From: Lentisphaeria bacterium
Lineage (GTDB): Bacteria > Verrucomicrobiota > Lentisphaeria > Victivallales > Victivallaceae
Assembly (NCBI GenBank): GCA_018265615.1
Contig: JABLYX010000105.1
Span: forward strand, 1-8,944
Reading direction: 5' to 3'
Length of the DNA: 8,944 bases
Shown here: positions 6,547 through 8,944 of the stretch, piece by piece
Numbering within the stretch: position 1 is the first letter of the stretch
How the letters are laid out: the number at the start of each line of letters is the position of its first letter
Program-made: the position numbers and the translations under genes
The notes under the pieces: generated by a model
Told to the model about the DNA's origin: nothing
Databases searched by the model: none
What the model saw: the letters and a program-made list of their open reading frames with translations, nothing else

Positions 6547-7185
6547 ATGAGAAAACGATTCACCATGATCGAACTGCTCGTTGTTATTTCCATTATCACG
6601 ATCCTCGCTTCGATGCTGCTGCCCGCGCTGAACCGGGCGCGCGAACGGGCGAAGACGATCGCGTGCGCGAACAACCTCAAACAGCTCGGGCTCGCGCACC
6701 AGCTTTACAACGGCACCTTCAACGACTGGATCGTCTCCGCCGAGGATCAGTCCGGCAAGACCTGGATGGAGTCGCTCCACGACGTCGGCCTCCCCCGCGA
6801 AAGCATGCACTGCCCCGCCGGCGCGGAGAGCAGGCTCAGGATCGGCTTCTGGTTCGTCAATACGCCGGAGCACCTGACGCTCGGCTATGCCCGGAACCGC
6901 CACATTTCGCATGCCAGGGTCGGTGCGACCGTCTACCGGAAGGTCACGCAGTACCGGAAGGCTTCGCGGACGGTGCTCATGTTCGACGACCGTTTCCAGG
7001 CGGCGACCGATCTCTGGTACGCATCGTACTGGGATGTGACCATGGATGCGGCCAAGCTCCCGCACTACCTCGCGCACGGGCGCAGGATGAACGTTCTCCT
7101 GCTCGACGGCCATATCCTCAATGTCAACCGCGAAGGAATCCGCAGCGCCGACGGAGTTTCGGACGAATACATCTGGCGGCTTTAG
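6547..7185 (+). CDS. Pseudopilin-like protein with prepilin N-terminus and H-x9-DG motif
   Basis: A 212-residue protein with a class III prepilin signal: a short basic leader MRKR, then FTMIELLVVISII and a hydrophobic helix to about residue 26 (LPAL). It then continues as the amphipathic RARERAKTIACANNLKQLGLA. Glu9 is the conserved +5 glutamate if cleavage precedes Phe5, but the usual glycine at -1 is replaced by Arg4. The globular part carries MHCPAG (87-92) and the C-terminal H177-x9-D187-G188 motif of the H-x9-DG family common in Lentisphaerota and Planctomycetota. Such proteins are presumed substrates of a type II secretion or type IV pilus-like machine, held in the inner membrane before processing; no biochemical function is established. 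It follows the beta-helix gene by 13 bp, is probably in the same transcript, and ends 10 bp before the convergent AraC gene. Confidence 0.88.
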   Translation: MRKRFTMIELLVVISIITILASMLLPALNRARERAKTIACANNLKQLGLAHQLYNGTFNDWIVSAEDQSGKTWMESLHDVGLPRESMHCPAGAESRLRIGFWFVNTPEHLTLGYARNRHISHARVGATVYRKVTQYRKASRTVLMFDDRFQAATDLWYASYWDVTMDAAKLPHYLAHGRRMNVLLLDGHILNVNREGIRSADGVSDEYIWRL

Positions 7186-7195
7186 GGATCAGTTC

Positions 7196-8749
7196 TTAAA
7201 AGGAGCTGCCGTTCCGGCGGAATTCCCGGGGAGATACCCCGTGCTTCCGCCGGAACGCGAAGGCGAAGCTGCGCTCCGTGGAGTAGCCGCACTTGCGGGC
7301 GATTTCCCCGGCGGGGCGGGCGGAGCCGGCCAGCAGCGCTTCCGCCTTGTTCATGCGCAGTTCTGCGAGGAACGCCTTCGGGGTCGTTCCGAGGGTGCGC
7401 CTGAACAGCCGGATCAGCTCCGCTTTCGGAAGCCGCAGTTCGGCGGCGACGGTTTCGAGCGTGATCGGGCAGCCGAGATTGAATTCGAAGATGCGGACCG
7501 CATCGGCGATCGGCGGCGGGGGAGGCGGGGCATACGGATCGCGCAGCTCCATCATGAGCCTCACGGCCTGTGCGGCGAGCTCCGGCGCGGAGGCGGCCCG
7601 CCGGGGGCCCGGCAGCTCCTCCAGCTGCGCTTGAAAGCGGTCCGGCCGGAAGAGCGGGATCGTGCGGCGCATATCGGCCGGAAAACCGAGCGCCGCGAGG
7701 AACGGCGCGGCCAGCCGCCCCGGGAGGGCGGCCGAAAGGGGGGCGCCGCCCGCCGGCGCATCGGCGGGAATGAGCTCGGCCGACCGGCTCCCCGGCCGGA
7801 ATTCGAGGCGTATTGCGCCATCCCCGCCGCCGCCTTCCGTCCGGAAAGCCCGGAACGGCGGTTCAGGCAGGCGGCGCGCTTTCTCATGCCCCGTGAATTC
7901 GCGCGGCGGAACGCCGAAGCGCCGCCGGAATGCGCGCGAAAAGCAGCGGAAGGAGCCGTACCCGCACCGGCGGGCGAGTTCGTCGCCGGAGAGCTCCGGC
8001 GCGGAATCCAGCAGTTCCGCCGCGTGCCGCATGCGCAGCTCCGCGAGACGGGCCATCGGCGTTGTGCCGGCTGTCCGCCTGAAGTGGCGGATCAGCTGGA
8101 ACTCCGTCATATGCAGCAGTTCCGCCAGCTCCGGCAGGGAGACCGCATCCGCCAGGTGCTTCCGCATCCATCCGGCCGCCTCCCGCGTCACGCGGTCCCC
8201 GGCCCCCGGCTGCTGCGTGCGCAGTTCGACGAGGAGCCGGACCGCGAGCGCGGCGAGCTCCGGCGCGTCCTCCGGCTGCTTGCGGCGGATCAGCGGGAAC
8301 AGCTCCCCGAATATCCCGATGACCGTATCGATGTCGCCGACTGAAAACAGGTTGCCGTCCCCGCCGAACCCGAGCTCCGCCAGCAGCGGCACGACGAGCC
8401 GTCCGCACAGGCCGATGGAGAGCTTCCAGCAGGAGCCGCCCGCTCCGGGCCGCAGGGTGTTCGGCTCTCCCGCCGGGAGAAGGTAGAACGTTCCGGGCTT
8501 CACGGTCGTGATCCTGTCGTTGTGCTCGATGCGGAGGTCGCCCTCAAGCGGGATTTCGAGCGCGTGGGAGGAGGGGTGCAGGTGCGTGAAGAAGTTGTTG
8601 CCGGAGTAGAACTGCTGCCCCGCAAACTCCGGCCAGACCGGCAGGATGTTTTTTCGCCCGAAATCCCAGCTCTCAAGCCTGCCGCGCCCGGTGATGCTCA
8701 TGAAGCGCGAGAGCGAGTACATTTCGCTTCCCTGCTGCCGGATTGCCAT
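7196..8749 (-). CDS. AraC-family regulator with two AraC-type DNA-binding domains (internal duplication)
   Basis: A 517-residue protein; ordinary AraC regulators are near 280-300. Residues about 40-112 are an AraC-type cupin sensor (FFTHLHPSSHALEIPLEG, VKPGTFYLLPAGEPN), followed by a helical linker (112-180). The first HTH domain at about 185-286 includes GTTPMARLAELRM and CGYGSFRCFSRAFRRRFGVPPREF. A low-complexity stretch (about 293-335), a second linker (338-403) and a Pro run (408-413) lead to a second HTH domain at about 413-511, with GTTPKAFLAELRM and CGYSTERSFAFAFRRKHGVSPREF. By eye the last 57 residues of the two HTH domains share about 33 identities. The second linker also repeats the first (GRL-x2-P-x-LA-x-LGF and APELAA-x-AVRL), so the whole linker-HTH unit is duplicated. 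The start ATG has GGGGTGA upstream; Met10 with AGGGAAG is an alternative. It may bind DNA as a single chain, without the usual dimerisation. Targets are unknown; the convergent operon or the divergent gene are candidates. Confidence 0.88.
   Translation of the reverse strand: MAIRQQGSEMYSLSRFMSITGRGRLESWDFGRKNILPVWPEFAGQQFYSGNNFFTHLHPSSHALEIPLEGDLRIEHNDRITTVKPGTFYLLPAGEPNTLRPGAGGSCWKLSIGLCGRLVVPLLAELGFGGDGNLFSVGDIDTVIGIFGELFPLIRRKQPEDAPELAALAVRLLVELRTQQPGAGDRVTREAAGWMRKHLADAVSLPELAELLHMTEFQLIRHFRRTAGTTPMARLAELRMRHAAELLDSAPELSGDELARRCGYGSFRCFSRAFRRRFGVPPREFTGHEKARRLPEPPFRAFRTEGGGGDGAIRLEFRPGSRSAELIPADAPAGGAPLSAALPGRLAAPFLAALGFPADMRRTIPLFRPDRFQAQLEELPGPRRAASAPELAAQAVRLMMELRDPYAPPPPPPIADAVRIFEFNLGCPITLETVAAELRLPKAELIRLFRRTLGTTPKAFLAELRMNKAEALLAGSARPAGEIARKCGYSTERSFAFAFRRKHGVSPREFRRNGSSF
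7210..7257. repeat. 13-bp perfect inverted repeat with nested hairpin at the 3' end of the AraC gene
   Basis: CGTTCCGGCGGAA (7210-7222) is exactly complementary to TTCCGCCGGAACG (7245-7257). Inside the 22-nt loop a second stem CGGGG (7227-7231) / CCCCG (7237-7241) can form. The arms encode the FRRK and FRRN segments of the regulator, so coding constraint explains part of the symmetry. The stem lies 25 bp downstream of the pseudopilin stop and could end that plus-strand transcript, although no T-tract follows. On the minus strand TTTT occurs nine bases after the stem, overlapping the AraC stop. Confidence 0.45.
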
Positions 8750-8773
8750 CGTTCACCCCGCTTTCCCGGTAGA

Positions 8774-8801
8774 AACATATCCGGATTCCGCCCGGTTTCA
8801 A
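8774..8801 (-). promoter_or_regulatory. Alternative, nearer promoter for the AraC-type regulator
   Basis: On the minus strand TTGAAA (8801-8796) and TATGTT (8779-8774) are 16 bp apart, matching consensus at 5 of 6 and 4 of 6 positions. The start would be near 8767, giving a very short leader that still includes the ribosome site GGGGTG. It is weaker support than position alone suggests. Confidence 0.35.
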
Positions 8802-8807
8802 GCAGAG

Positions 8808-8835
8808 ATTGAAATAAATATGATTTTTTTGTCAA
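8808..8835 (-). promoter_or_regulatory. Candidate promoter for the AraC-type regulator
   Basis: On the minus strand an exact TTGACA (8835-8830) is followed after 16 bp by TTCAAT (8813-8808), 4 of 6 to consensus. The spacer contains an A-run and is AT-rich. Transcription would start near 8801, leaving a leader of about 50 nt. Confidence 0.5.
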
Positions 8836-8840
8836 TATCG

Positions 8841-8890
8841 ATACCGAAAAGCCGGTTTATTCTGTTGCTTTTAAATTGGCCGATCGGTAT
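8841..8890. promoter_or_regulatory. Candidate operator: inverted repeat ATACCGA / TCGGTAT between divergent promoters
   Basis: ATACCGA (8841-8847) and its exact complement TCGGTAT (8884-8890) are separated by 36 bp. The left arm lies just upstream of the leftward -35 and the right arm overlaps the rightward -10. Two spaced half-sites in a divergent region would suit looping or a two-headed regulator. The repeat is short, so chance is not excluded. Confidence 0.35.
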
Positions 8891-8893
8891 AAT
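8865..8893 (+). promoter_or_regulatory. Rightward promoter for a gene beyond the window
   Basis: TTGCTT (8865-8870) and an exact TATAAT (8888-8893) are 17 bp apart. The palindrome CCGATCGG (8880-8887) abuts the -10, and the arm TCGGTAT (8884-8890) overlaps it. Transcription would begin near 8900. The last 40 bases stay open in the frame of the ATG at 8905 (MKSFSHNAQYVMW), but that ATG has almost no leader, so no coding start is claimed. Confidence 0.55.
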
Positions 8894-8944
8894 ATATACA
8901 AAGGATGAAGAGCTTTTCGCATAATGCGCAGTATGTGATGTGGA

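Noticed and set aside
7600..7613. GCCGGG-GG-CCCGGC inverted repeat in the AraC inter-domain region
   Set aside because: The loop is only 2 nt and the segment encodes GPRR-type low-complexity sequence of extreme GC content, so compositional symmetry explains it.
7185..8749. AraC gene as two separate genes or a frameshifted pair
   Set aside because: One frame runs without interruption through both DNA-binding domains, and no stop or ribosome-site-plus-start arrangement was noticed between them.
8905..8944. Start of a rightward gene (MKSFSHNAQYVMW...)
   Set aside because: Only 13 codons are visible. The ATG would lie about 5 nt from the predicted transcription start with no ribosome site, and the peptide matches nothing I recognise.

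Overview
The window is GC-rich and densely coded, typical of a bacterial chromosome. The best clue to the organism is the gene at 6547-7185. It encodes a pseudopilin-like protein with an FTMIELLVVIS-type N-terminus running into ASMLLPALNRARERA, plus a C-terminal H-x9-DG motif. That protein class is heavily expanded in Lentisphaerota (Victivallis-like) and in related Planctomycetota/Verrucomicrobiota. The GntR-LacI hybrid regulator, secreted beta-helix protein and AraC regulator around it fit a glycan-degrading Victivallales-type bacterium. This assignment is inference; no rRNA or other marker is present.

Layout. 1-1295 (minus): the first 24 codons of argininosuccinate synthase (argG), just downstream of an MscS-family mechanosensitive channel gene and probably translationally coupled to it. 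1457-2275 (plus): a family 4 iron-sulfur uracil-DNA glycosylase. 2394-2912 (plus): a GNAT acetyltransferase behind a good sigma-70 promoter. 2924-3745 (minus): a convergent alpha/beta hydrolase lipoprotein. The stop codons of this pair sit in the two arms of one hairpin. 3746-3987: a divergent regulatory region with a perfect consensus sigma-70 promoter (TTGACA, 17 bp, TATAAT). 3988-7185 (plus): an apparent three-gene operon of GntR/LacI-hybrid regulator, secreted right-handed beta-helix protein (ATGA overlap) and pseudopilin-like protein (13-bp gap). 7196-8749 (minus): a convergent AraC-family regulator with an unusual tandem architecture. 8750-8944: a divergent promoter region whose rightward gene lies outside the window.

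How the genes fit together. The operon at 3988-7185 looks like a self-contained carbohydrate-response unit: a sugar-sensing repressor, an exported carbohydrate-active beta-helix protein, and an inner-membrane pseudopilin that may belong to a secretion or surface-assembly apparatus. The left-hand genes are housekeeping or stress genes without an evident shared pathway.

The most unusual item is the AraC-family protein. It carries two complete AraC-type DNA-binding domains, and the second is preceded by a partial copy of the sensor-linker region, so the protein looks like an internal duplication or a fusion of two paralogous regulators. No mobile element, tRNA, rRNA or CRISPR array was recognised, and no stretch over 300 bases lacks a gene.
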